Part shown: piece by piece, positions 7,775-14,944 of the stretch
Layout: every line of letters starts with the position of its first letter
Numbering within the stretch: the first letter of the stretch is position 1
Assembly: GCA_026414745.1 (NCBI GenBank)
Contig: JAOAIK010000029.1
Span: 1 to 64,000, forward strand
Reading direction: 5' to 3'
Length of the DNA: 64,000 bases
Source of the DNA: Roseococcus sp.
GTDB lineage: Bacteria; Pseudomonadota; Alphaproteobacteria; Acetobacterales; Acetobacteraceae
The notes under the pieces: model-generated
Told to the model about the DNA's origin: nothing
Seen by the model: the letters and a program-made list of their open reading frames with translations, nothing else
Database searches by the model: none
Position numbers and translations under genes: made by a program

Positions 7775-8267
7775 GCGGCTCTCCACAACGGAGCCGAGGC
7801 TAGCATCCCGCGTGTCGCCTGTCTGCGTGGCCGTCCGGCTGGTCAGGCCCCGAGAAGCCGAGGGCTTGCGCGGGTCTGGGCCGCGCGTGCGCTGCCGGCT
7901 CCGCCGCGGCGCGGGCCGCGGTCCGGCGCGCCTGGCCCCGCGCGCCGCCCCTGCGGTTGGGTGGTCTCGGTCGGTCCGGCAGCGCCCTTCCCGCGGCCAA
8001 GGCGGCGCAAGGCCCCCCGGCGTGCCCAGGGGTGGGACGGATGGGCGGATGACATGCCCGGCGAAGCTCTTGAGCCACCGGTGAGGAGGGATCGCGCCGG
8101 GCGGTTCTCCGGGCCGCGGCCCTCTCGTGGCCGCACCGAGCCGCGCGGGTGGAGTGGCCGGGCGAGAGGTGATGGCGGCTGCATGTGGCCCCGCGGCCGA
8201 CACGCTCGACGCACCCCGCCGGGTGGTCCGATGCGGCCCTCGCCATGCGGACACGGCCTGCGCAGGA
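7775..8267. other. Intergenic region, about 490 bp
   Basis: Lies between tRNA-Val and crtF, both on the minus strand. All frames are open only through GC bias. I found no credible coding sequence, no TGT-N12-ACA (PpsR-type) operator and no clear promoter. Confidence 0.5.
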
Positions 8268-8342
8268 TGGTGGGCACGACAGGGATTGAACCTGTGACCC
8301 CCACCGTGTCAAGGTGGTGCTCTCCCGCTGAGCTACGTGCCC
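8268..8342 (-). tRNA. tRNA-Val(GAC)
   Basis: The 75-nt gene folds fully: acceptor GGGCACG/CGTGCCC, D-stem GCTC/GAGC, anticodon stem CCACC/GGTGG with loop TTGACAC (anticodon GAC), T-stem ACAGG/CCTGT with TTCAATC, discriminator A and an encoded CCA. Confidence 0.97.
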
Positions 8343-8352
8343 ATCTGCGGCG

Positions 8353-8381
8353 CTGTTAGCGTGGCGGGGCCGTGCCCGCAA
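8353..8381 (-). promoter_or_regulatory. Candidate sigma-70 promoter for tRNA-Val(GAC)
   Basis: On the minus strand, TTGCGG and TAACAG are separated by exactly 17 bases, and the -10 box ends about 10 bases before the tRNA 5' end. Spacing and place fit; the boxes are moderate matches. Confidence 0.5.
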
Positions 8382-8399
8382 CCCTCCTGCGCCGGCGCG

Positions 8400-9350
8400 T
8401 CATCCCAGTGCCAGCCCGGCGCGTCGCATCAGCGCCGTGAGCTTCTCCCGCTCGCGCTGCCACAGCGCCTCCGCCTCCTCCGGTCCGCGGCTCACCGGGT
8501 CGTTGCCGCTCGCCTCCACCCGGCGCGCGATCTCGGGGTCGGCCAGGGCGGCGGCGAAGGCGGCGGCGAGGCGGCGGCGCAGCGGCATGGCCGTGCCCGG
8601 CGGAGCGAAGATCATCATCCAGGTGGAGAGTTCGTAGCCGGGCACCACCTCGCCGATGGCGGGCACGCCGGGCAGGTTGGGCCGGCGCTCCGCCCCCGTG
8701 ACGCCGAAGATCCTGCCGCGCTCGCTGCGCAGCACGGGCATGAAGCTGCTCTCGCTGATGAAGCAGGAATCGACGCGCCCGCCCTGGACTTCCCTGGCCG
8801 CATCCGCCCCGCCACGGAAGGGCACATGCTCGAGTCGAACGCCCGCGAGGGATTGCAGCAACTCGCCCATCAGATGCCCGACATGCGCGACGCCGGGCGT
8901 GCCGAAGGTCACCTCGCCCGGCCGACGCCGCGCCTCGGCGAGGAAGCCGCGCAGATCCTCGGCCGGGAAGCCCGCGCGCACGCCGAGCACATAGGGGGCG
9001 GCGGTGATCTGCGCCACCCGCGGCATGGCCGCGTAGTCGAAGGGCAGGCCGCGGTTGGCCAGCGGGCCGGTGATGGAGGTCGCGCCCTCCAGCAGCAGCG
9101 TGTGCCCGTCCGGCGCCGCCTGGGCCACGAAGCCCGCGCCGATGGCGCCCGAGGCGCCGGTGCGGTTCTCCACGATCAGGGGCTGGCCGAGGTGCTCGGC
9201 GAGCTTCGGCTGGAGGATGCGCGCGACCGTGTCCGCCACCCCGCCCGCCGAATAGGGCACGATGAGGCGCACCGGCCGTTCAGGGAAACCCTGAGCCCGG
9301 GCGAGGGCCGGGGCGGCGAGCAGCCCCGCGACGACTATCCGGCGGTGCAT
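8400..9350 (-). CDS. Tripartite tricarboxylate transporter substrate-binding protein (Bug family)
   Basis: A periplasmic solute-binding protein of the Bug/TctC family (316 residues). The ATG at 9350 gives a clean Sec signal peptide ending ALARAQG. It is followed by the family hallmarks FPERPVRLIVPYSAGG, the IVENRTGASG loop that contacts the carboxylate, and VPFRGGADAARE. Such proteins bind citrate, other carboxylates or aromatic acids for a TctAB membrane pair. No tctA or tctB lies in the window, so this is an orphan binding protein, which is common for the family in Acetobacteraceae and Burkholderiales. It is read away from the two small ORFs at 9432-9790. Confidence 0.92.
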   Translation of the reverse strand: MHRRIVVAGLLAAPALARAQGFPERPVRLIVPYSAGGVADTVARILQPKLAEHLGQPLIVENRTGASGAIGAGFVAQAAPDGHTLLLEGATSITGPLANRGLPFDYAAMPRVAQITAAPYVLGVRAGFPAEDLRGFLAEARRRPGEVTFGTPGVAHVGHLMGELLQSLAGVRLEHVPFRGGADAAREVQGGRVDSCFISESSFMPVLRSERGRIFGVTGAERRPNLPGVPAIGEVVPGYELSTWMMIFAPPGTAMPLRRRLAAAFAAALADPEIARRVEASGNDPVSRGPEEAEALWQREREKLTALMRRAGLALG

Positions 9351-9431
9351 GGCGTTCCTCCCGTGTGTCCGGGAAGCTGACCGGGAAGCCCTCCGCCTTG
9401 CAAGCGCCGCGTGCGGGGACATCTGCGCGCC

Positions 9432-9617
9432 ATGCCCGCCTCCGTGCCCGTCCTCCTCTCCCGCCTGCTCGACCGCGCGACCTACGAGGGCTATCGCCTC
9501 GGCTTCGAGGCCGCGCGCGCCGAGGCGGCGCTGCTGGCCGAGCGCGCAGGGCAGGGGGCGCTTGCCGCGGCCATTCGGGCCATGGCGCCGCTGCCAGAGC
9601 GCGGCGCCGCGCAATGA
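9432..9617 (+). CDS. Small protein of unknown function (61 residues)
   Basis: A short ORF starting MPASVPVLLSRLLDRATYEGYRLG, followed by an Ala/Glu-rich amphipathic helix. Its stop codon overlaps the start of the next ORF (ATGA), so the two look translationally coupled. An in-frame ATG at 9411 would add seven residues; 9432 was preferred because the upstream part is not protein-like. Balanced composition (Tyr, Phe, Glu) and the coupled neighbour suggest a real gene. I recognise no family. Confidence 0.5.
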   Translation: MPASVPVLLSRLLDRATYEGYRLGFEAARAEAALLAERAGQGALAAAIRAMAPLPERGAAQ

Positions 9618-9790
9618 CGCCGCCGCCCGAGGCCGCCCCGACGCGCGAGGGGCTGCGCGACTGCCCCCATTGCGGCGAGCCCAGCATGGCCAACCGCCTG
9701 CCCGATGGCGCGCTGGTCTGTTCCTGCCCCGCCATGCGGCCGCTGCCGTCCGGTCCGCGCCCGTTTCCCGTCGCGCCCGCCCGGGACTAG
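9614..9790 (+). CDS. Small Cys-rich, zinc-ribbon-like protein (58 residues)
   Basis: Begins at an ATG overlapping the previous stop (ATGA). The 58-residue product has two Cys pairs, CPHCGEP and CSCP, about 20 residues apart, a spacing compatible with one small zinc-binding ribbon. The C-terminal 20 residues are Pro/Arg-rich. No signal peptide or membrane segment is evident. The family is not recognised. Together with the preceding ORF it may form a small two-gene unit; the Cys arrangement is the main argument against chance. Confidence 0.5.
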   Translation: MTPPPEAAPTREGLRDCPHCGEPSMANRLPDGALVCSCPAMRPLPSGPRPFPVAPARD

Positions 9791-9993
9791 CTTTCCCGCC
9801 CGAAGGGCCGGTCGCCGCGGGCTCGGCGTCCCTCCGGCCCGGGCAGCACGCGGCCGCGGGGCGCGCCCTCCGCGCCGGGCTGCCGCCGCAGGCGCCGGCG
9901 CGCGCGCATCGATGTCGGATGGCCGCGGCATGCGGCGCGCGAGTGACCAAAAGGGAGCAGGAGGTTTCCCCCCCTCTCCCTGCCGGAAGGCTT

Positions 9994-10016
9994 GGCAGGA
10001 ACCTCTCGTTCCTGCC
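9994..10016 (+). terminator. Strong hairpin in the dctP leader
   Basis: Perfect 9-bp arms GGCAGGAAC (9994-10002) and GTTCCTGCC (10008-10016) enclose a 5-nt loop, about 40 bp before the dctP start. No T-run follows. It could end transcription of the small ORFs, stabilise the dct mRNA or act as a leader attenuator. Confidence 0.45.
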
Positions 10017-10057
10017 ACCTTCCTGCGACGCAGCCGAACCGCGCACGGAGAGAGCCC

Positions 10058-11143
10058 ATGAAGCGCCGCCACCTCGCCCAGGCCGCCGCCATCGGCGGCG
10101 TCGCCAGCCTCGCCACGCCCGCGCTCAGCCAGGGGCGGATCGAGTGGCGCATGGTGACGCTCTGGCCGCGCAACCTGCCCGGCCCCGGCGTGGCGGCGCA
10201 GCGTTGCGCCGACCGCATCGGCGCGCTCTCGGGCGGGCGGCTGACGGTGCGCCTCTTCGCCGCCGGCGAGGTGGTGCCCGCCGCCGGCGCCTTCGACGCG
10301 GTGGCCGCCGGGACGGCCGATCTCTACCACGGCGTGCCGGCCTTCTGGATCTCCAAGTCGCCGGGCATCGGCTTCTTCGGCAGCTTCCCCTTCGGCCTCA
10401 CCGCGCAGGAGCGTCAGGGCTGGATGATGCATGGCGGCGGCCAGGCGCTGTACGACGAGATCTACGGCCGCTTCGGCATCAAGCCCTTCATCACCGGCGA
10501 CAGCGGGCCGCAGTGGCTCGGCTGGTTCCGGCGCGAAATCCGCTCCATCGACGACTTCCGCGGCCTGCGTTTCCGCACCACGGGGCTGGGCGCCGAGATG
10601 TTCCGCCGCGCCGGCGCCTCGGTGGTGAACCTGCCCGCGGGCGAGATCTTCGCGGCGCTGCAGTCCGGCACCATCGACGCGGCCGAGTTCCTGGGGCCCT
10701 TCTCGGACGCGCCGCTCGGCCTGCACCAGGTGGCGAAGAACTACTACTACCCCGGGGTGCAGGAGCCTTCCTCCGCCGAGGAGATCGGCATCAACCTCGC
10801 GCGCTGGAACGCGCTGCCCGACGATCTCAAGAACGCCGTGCGCTTCGCCTGCATGTCGCTGGCCGAGGAGATCGTGACGGAATACGACGTGCGCCATCCC
10901 GTCGCCCTGCAGGAGCTGGTGACGCGCCACCAGGTGGTGGTGCGCGAGGCCCCGCGCGACCTGCTGATCGCCTTCGGCAACACGGCGGGCCAGATGCTGG
11001 AGGAGCTGCGCAACCACCAGGACCCGCTGGTGAAGCGTATCGCCGACAGCTATGCCGCCTTCCGCAACCGCTCCGCGGCCTACATGGCGCAGAGCTACGG
11101 CGCGAACTTCAACGCCCGCGCCCTGCCCATCCGCTGGGGCTGA
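10058..11143 (+). CDS. dctP: TRAP transporter substrate-binding protein (DctP family)
   Basis: Periplasmic binding protein of a TRAP transporter (361 residues). The start at 10058 gives an N-terminal signal (MKRRHLAQAAAIGG, then ATPALSQG) and follows a GGAGAGAG ribosome site. Family features include EWRMVTLWPRNLPGPG at the mature N-terminus, the PAFWISKSPGIGFFGS segment, and the ligand-contact Arg region (DFRGLRFRTTGLGAEM). Wording of the motifs is close to the branch that binds mannitol/chloroaromatic or 2-oxo acids with divalent metal, but the substrate cannot be assigned. It heads the dctP-dctQ-dctM operon. Confidence 0.93.
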   Translation: MKRRHLAQAAAIGGVASLATPALSQGRIEWRMVTLWPRNLPGPGVAAQRCADRIGALSGGRLTVRLFAAGEVVPAAGAFDAVAAGTADLYHGVPAFWISKSPGIGFFGSFPFGLTAQERQGWMMHGGGQALYDEIYGRFGIKPFITGDSGPQWLGWFRREIRSIDDFRGLRFRTTGLGAEMFRRAGASVVNLPAGEIFAALQSGTIDAAEFLGPFSDAPLGLHQVAKNYYYPGVQEPSSAEEIGINLARWNALPDDLKNAVRFACMSLAEEIVTEYDVRHPVALQELVTRHQVVVREAPRDLLIAFGNTAGQMLEELRNHQDPLVKRIADSYAAFRNRSAAYMAQSYGANFNARALPIRWG

Positions 11144-11149
11144 GGGCGC

Positions 11150-11695
11150 TTGGGCGCGGCGCTGCGGCTCGCCGACGGGCTCGATCTCGTCTCGCGTGCC
11201 ATCGGGCTCGGCGTGCGCTGGCTCGCCGTGCTCCTCGTGCTCGTGCAGTTCCTGGTGGTGGTGCTGCGCTATGTCTGGGGCTCCTCCTTCGTCTGGATGC
11301 AGGAGAGCGTGGTGTACGTGCACGCCGCGCTCTTCATGCTCGCCATCGGCTACGCCTACCTGATAGACGCCCATGTGCGCGTGGACTTCTTCTACGGCCG
11401 CTGGAGCGAGCGGAAGAAGGCGTGGTGCGACCTGATCGGCATCCTCCTCGCCGTCCTTCCGTTCTGCTGGCTGCTGTGGTGGGCCTCCTGGGGTTATGTG
11501 GAGCGCAGCTTCCGCCTGGGTGAGGGGCCGATGGCGCGCGGCGGCCTGCCGCTGCAGCCCTACCTCAAGGCGCTGATCCTGGTGATGGCCAGCCTGCTCG
11601 CGCTGCAGGCCCTCTCCATCGCCATCCGCGCGGTGGCGGTGATCACGGGCCGGGCGGAGACGCTGTTTCCCCGAAGGCAGGGCTTCTCGGCATGA
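11150..11695 (+). CDS. dctQ: TRAP transporter small membrane subunit (DctQ family)
   Basis: A 181-residue inner-membrane protein with four predicted helices (roughly residues 25-45, 55-75, 95-115 and 140-160), including the conserved VVVLRYVWGSSFVWMQE and DAHVRVDFFYGRWSERKK stretches of DctQ proteins. The likely start is a TTG at 11150, 6 bases after dctP; no ATG or GTG gives the full first helix. It pairs with DctM, whose start overlaps its stop by 4 bases (ATGA). Confidence 0.88.
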   Translation: MGAALRLADGLDLVSRAIGLGVRWLAVLLVLVQFLVVVLRYVWGSSFVWMQESVVYVHAALFMLAIGYAYLIDAHVRVDFFYGRWSERKKAWCDLIGILLAVLPFCWLLWWASWGYVERSFRLGEGPMARGGLPLQPYLKALILVMASLLALQALSIAIRAVAVITGRAETLFPRRQGFSA

Positions 11696-13266
11696 GCCCC
11701 TCGGCCATCGGGCAATGGCTCGACCTCTTCATGATGATCGCGCTGTGCACGCTGATCATGACGGGGATTCCCGTCGTGTTCGTGCTCACCGGCACGGCGG
11801 TGGTCTTCGCGGGCCTGGGCATCCTGTTCGGCGCCTTCGACGCCTTCCTGCTGGGCGCGCTGGCGCAGCGCGTGTTCGGGACGATGACGAGCGAGGTGCT
11901 GATCGCCATCCCGCTCTTCATCTTCATGGGCGTGATGCTCGAGAAGTCGAGGATCGCGCCCGAGCTGCTCGAGGCGATGGGCCGCCTCTTCGGCCCGCTG
12001 CGCGGCGGGCTCGCCGTCTCGGTCACCCTGGTGGGCGCGCTGCTCGCGGCCTCCACGGGCATCGTGGGCGCCACCGTGGTGACCATGGGCCTGATCGCGC
12101 TGCCGGCGATGATGCGCAACCGCTACCAGCCCGAGTTCTCCTGCGGGACGATCTGCGCGGCCGGCACGCTCGGGCAGATCATCCCGCCCTCCACCGTCAT
12201 GGTGATCCTGGGCGAGGTGCTGGCCGCGGCCTACCAGCAGGCGCAGCTCGCGCAGGGGAAGTTCTCGGTCGAGACGATCTCGGTGGGGCAGCTCTTCGCG
12301 GGGGCGATGATCCCGGGGCTGATGCTCGCGGGGCTCTACATCCTCTATCAGGTGGCGCTGTGCTGGTGGAAGCCCGCGATCGGGCCCGCCATGCGGCGCG
12401 AGGAGGCCGAGCGCCTGCCCGCCGGAGCGCTGGTGCGCGCGCTGCTGCCGCCGATCGCGCTGATCGTCTGCGTGCTGGGCTCGATCCTGGGCGGCATCGC
12501 CACGCCGACGGAGGCGGCGGCGGTGGGCGCGGTGGGGGCCACGCTGCTGGCGGGGCTGAGGCTCGGCGGCGGGCCGTCCTGGCCGATCCATGGCGCGGCG
12601 CTCTCGGCGCTCGGGCTGGCGGCGCTGGGCTCCGTCTTCGACATGCGCATCGGGCGCGAGGCGCCGCCGCTGCCCGACCTCGTCGCCATGTGGGCGGCGC
12701 TGCCGCTCGCGCTGATGCTGGCCGGGGGCATCGCGGTGTCGCTGCGCCGGGCCTTCGGCGGGGGCGTGCTGGGCGGCGTGTCGCACGCCACCATGAGCGT
12801 GACGGCGATGATCTTCGCTACGCTGATCGGCGCCACCCTGTTCAGCCTGGTGTTCCGCGGCCTGGGCGGGGACGAGATGATCCGCGCCTTCCTGGAGATG
12901 ATCCCGGGCGGGAAGTACGGCGCGCTGTTCGTGGTGATGCTGATCGTCTTCATCCTCGGCTTCCCGCTGGATTTCGTGGAGATCGTCATCATCGTGGTGC
13001 CCATCGTGGGCCCCGTGCTGCTGCAGATGGGCATAGACCCCATCTGGTTCGGCGTGCTGCTGGCGCTGAACCTGCAGACGAGCTTCCTCACCCCCCCGCT
13101 CGGGCCGACGCTGTTCTACCTCCAGGGCGTGCTGCCGAAGGGCGTGACGGCGCGCCACGTCTATCGCGGGGTGACGCCCTTCGTGCTCATCCAGCTCCTC
13201 GGGCTGTTGCTCGTGGTGCTGTTCCCGGGCCTCGCCACCTGGCTGCCGGAGGCGATCTTCAAGTAG
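11692..13266 (+). CDS. dctM: TRAP transporter large permease (DctM family)
   Basis: The Na+-coupled permease subunit (524 residues, about a dozen or more membrane segments). Diagnostic stretches are GTAVVFAGLG near the N-terminus, LIAIPLFIFMGVMLEKS, STGIVGATVVTMGLIALPAMM, the ICAAGTLGQIIPPSTVMVIL loop and the C-terminal LNLQTSFLTPPLGPTLFYL. It is longer than the usual ~430 residues because of a middle insert around residues 280-370 with extra hydrophobic segments, as in the larger DctM group. It ends 8 bases inside the convergent MFS gene. Confidence 0.93.
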   Translation: MSPSAIGQWLDLFMMIALCTLIMTGIPVVFVLTGTAVVFAGLGILFGAFDAFLLGALAQRVFGTMTSEVLIAIPLFIFMGVMLEKSRIAPELLEAMGRLFGPLRGGLAVSVTLVGALLAASTGIVGATVVTMGLIALPAMMRNRYQPEFSCGTICAAGTLGQIIPPSTVMVILGEVLAAAYQQAQLAQGKFSVETISVGQLFAGAMIPGLMLAGLYILYQVALCWWKPAIGPAMRREEAERLPAGALVRALLPPIALIVCVLGSILGGIATPTEAAAVGAVGATLLAGLRLGGGPSWPIHGAALSALGLAALGSVFDMRIGREAPPLPDLVAMWAALPLALMLAGGIAVSLRRAFGGGVLGGVSHATMSVTAMIFATLIGATLFSLVFRGLGGDEMIRAFLEMIPGGKYGALFVVMLIVFILGFPLDFVEIVIIVVPIVGPVLLQMGIDPIWFGVLLALNLQTSFLTPPLGPTLFYLQGVLPKGVTARHVYRGVTPFVLIQLLGLLLVVLFPGLATWLPEAIFK

Positions 13267-14434
13267 GCGCGCCGCGCGCGAGGCCCGCCCAGGCGGCGAG
13301 CGCCAGCACCCCCGCCGCGCCGATCAGCGCCGCCATGGGCAGCGCCGTGCCGTCATGCAGCAGCGAGAGCGCCGCCCCCAGCACGGCGCCCAGCCCGAAC
13401 TGCAGCGTGCCCAGCAGCGCCGAGGCCGTGCCCGCCATCTGCCCGTGCGGCTGGATGGCGAGCACCGTGCCGATGGGCAGCACGAGGCCGAGCGCGGCAG
13501 TGTAGCCCAGGATGGGCAGGTAGATGCCCCAGAACCCCGCCGCGACGGCCCCCGCCAGCGCCACGGCGCCCCCGGCGAGCGCGAGCGCCAGCAGCGCGAG
13601 GCCGAACAGCCGCGGCCGCCCGATGCGCTCCGCCAGCGGCCCGGCGAGCTGCCCGCAGCCGATCACCCCCGCCGCGGCCGCGCCGAAATACCAGCCATAC
13701 TGCTCGGTCGGGATGCCGTGCAGGCGGATGAACACGAAGGGCGAGCCCGCGATGTAGGCGAACATCCCGGCCAGCGCGAAGCCGCTGGCCAGCGCCGTGC
13801 CGAGGAAGCGGCGCTCGCGCAGCAGCCCGGCATAGGCGCCCAGCACCTGGGCGGGCGCGGCGCGGCGGCGGCGCTCGGGCGGCAGGGTCTCGGGCAGGCC
13901 GCGCCAGCAGGCGAGCATGGCCGCAAGCCCGACGAGGGCGAGGAACCAGAAGATGCCCCGCCAGCCCGCGATCCAGGCCACCCAGCCGCCCAGCAGCGGC
14001 GCCAGGATGGGGGCCGCGCCCATGACCAGCATCAGCCGCGCCATCATTCGCACGGCGTCGAAGCGGTCGGCGAGGTCGCGCACCACGGCGCGGGCGATCA
14101 CCATGCCCGCGCAAGCGCCCAGCGCCTGCAGCAGGCGCAGCGCCACCAGCGCCTCCATGGCGGTGGCCAGCGCGCAGAGCGCCGAGGCCGCGGTGTAGAG
14201 CAGCAGCGCGGCGAAGAGCGGCCGCCGCCGCCCGTAGCGGTCCGAGAGCGGGCCGTGGAGGAGCTGCCCCGCCGCCATGCCGAGGAAGAAGGACGCGAGG
14301 GTGGCCTGCGCGCCCTCCATCCCGCCGCCCAGCGCCTCGCCGATGGCGGGCAGGGCGGGCAGATACATGTCTATGGAGAGCGGCCCGAAGGCCGCGAGCA
14401 GCCCGAGCAGGGCGGCGATGCGCGCCCGGCTCAC
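13259..14434 (-). CDS. Bcr/CflA-family MFS drug-resistance transporter
   Basis: A 12-helix major-facilitator exporter of the Bcr/CflA group (proton-driven efflux of drugs such as bicyclomycin and chloramphenicol, or of natural metabolites). The first helix carries the family signature FGPLSIDMYLPALPAI. The loop 2-3 motif A is GPLSDRYGRRRP, and motif C-like RAVVRDLADR follows helix 4. A GTG at 14434 overlaps the cupin stop (GTGA) and was chosen; an ATG at 14464 would add 10 residues inside the upstream gene. The 3' end overlaps dctM convergently by 8 bp. Confidence 0.9.
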   Translation of the reverse strand: MSRARIAALLGLLAAFGPLSIDMYLPALPAIGEALGGGMEGAQATLASFFLGMAAGQLLHGPLSDRYGRRRPLFAALLLYTAASALCALATAMEALVALRLLQALGACAGMVIARAVVRDLADRFDAVRMMARLMLVMGAAPILAPLLGGWVAWIAGWRGIFWFLALVGLAAMLACWRGLPETLPPERRRRAAPAQVLGAYAGLLRERRFLGTALASGFALAGMFAYIAGSPFVFIRLHGIPTEQYGWYFGAAAAGVIGCGQLAGPLAERIGRPRLFGLALLALALAGGAVALAGAVAAGFWGIYLPILGYTAALGLVLPIGTVLAIQPHGQMAGTASALLGTLQFGLGAVLGAALSLLHDGTALPMAALIGAAGVLALAAWAGLARGAPT

Positions 14435-14871
14435 GCCGGCGGCGGCAGGAAATCCACCTCGCACTCGGCCGAGATCCTCACCACCGTCTCGGGGTCGGTG
14501 ACGTTGTGGATGCGGCTGAACAGCTCGTAGAGCCGGCGCGAGGGCGCGACCCAGAACAGCGCGCGCACCGGCGTGTCGGACTTGTTGAAGATCCCATGCG
14601 GCAGGCCCATCGGCATGCGGATCAGGTCGCCCGCCCGGGCCTGCAGGGTCTGGCCGTCGAGCAGCAGCTCGAAGCGGCCCTCGAAGATGTGGATGTACTC
14701 GTCCTGCGTCGGGTGGATGTGCGGGGGCACGAAGGCGCCGGGCGGGAAGAGCGTGTCGAAGGCGAAGCTCGTCGCCGAATGCTGCCGCGGCTTGTAGGTC
14801 TGGCCCAGGATGTTCCAGACGATGCCGCCGAGGCCCTCGCCCGCGGGGGTGATGCCGGCCGTCTCCTTCAT
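14431..14871 (-). CDS. Single-domain cupin protein
   Basis: A 146-residue cupin with both conserved motifs: motif 1 around residues 50-70 (PPHIHPTQDEYIHIFEG, two His and Glu as metal ligands) and motif 2 (GDLIRMPMGLPHGIFN, third His). This metal set is complete, so it may be a small dioxygenase, isomerase or sugar/quercetinase-like enzyme, or a sensory cupin. The length fits a monocupin. The MFS gene overlaps its stop by 4 bases, so the cupin may act on something the exporter handles; that link is inference. Substrate unknown. Confidence 0.85.
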   Translation of the reverse strand: MKETAGITPAGEGLGGIVWNILGQTYKPRQHSATSFAFDTLFPPGAFVPPHIHPTQDEYIHIFEGRFELLLDGQTLQARAGDLIRMPMGLPHGIFNKSDTPVRALFWVAPSRRLYELFSRIHNVTDPETVVRISAECEVDFLPPPA

Positions 14872-14944
14872 GCGCTGCGCTCCCTTCGACTCGCTGCCGG
14901 GCCGAGGCTGCGCGCCCCTCGCGCGCTTGGCAAGCGCCGCAGGC

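Noticed and set aside
7775-8254. N-terminal extension of crtF up to 8254
   Set aside because: The added 160 residues are Arg/Pro/Gly-rich with no family similarity; CrtF similarity begins at the ATG at 7774.
7775-8267. Search for PpsR-type TGT-N12-ACA sites near crtF
   Set aside because: Candidate TGT triplets lack ACA at the right distance.
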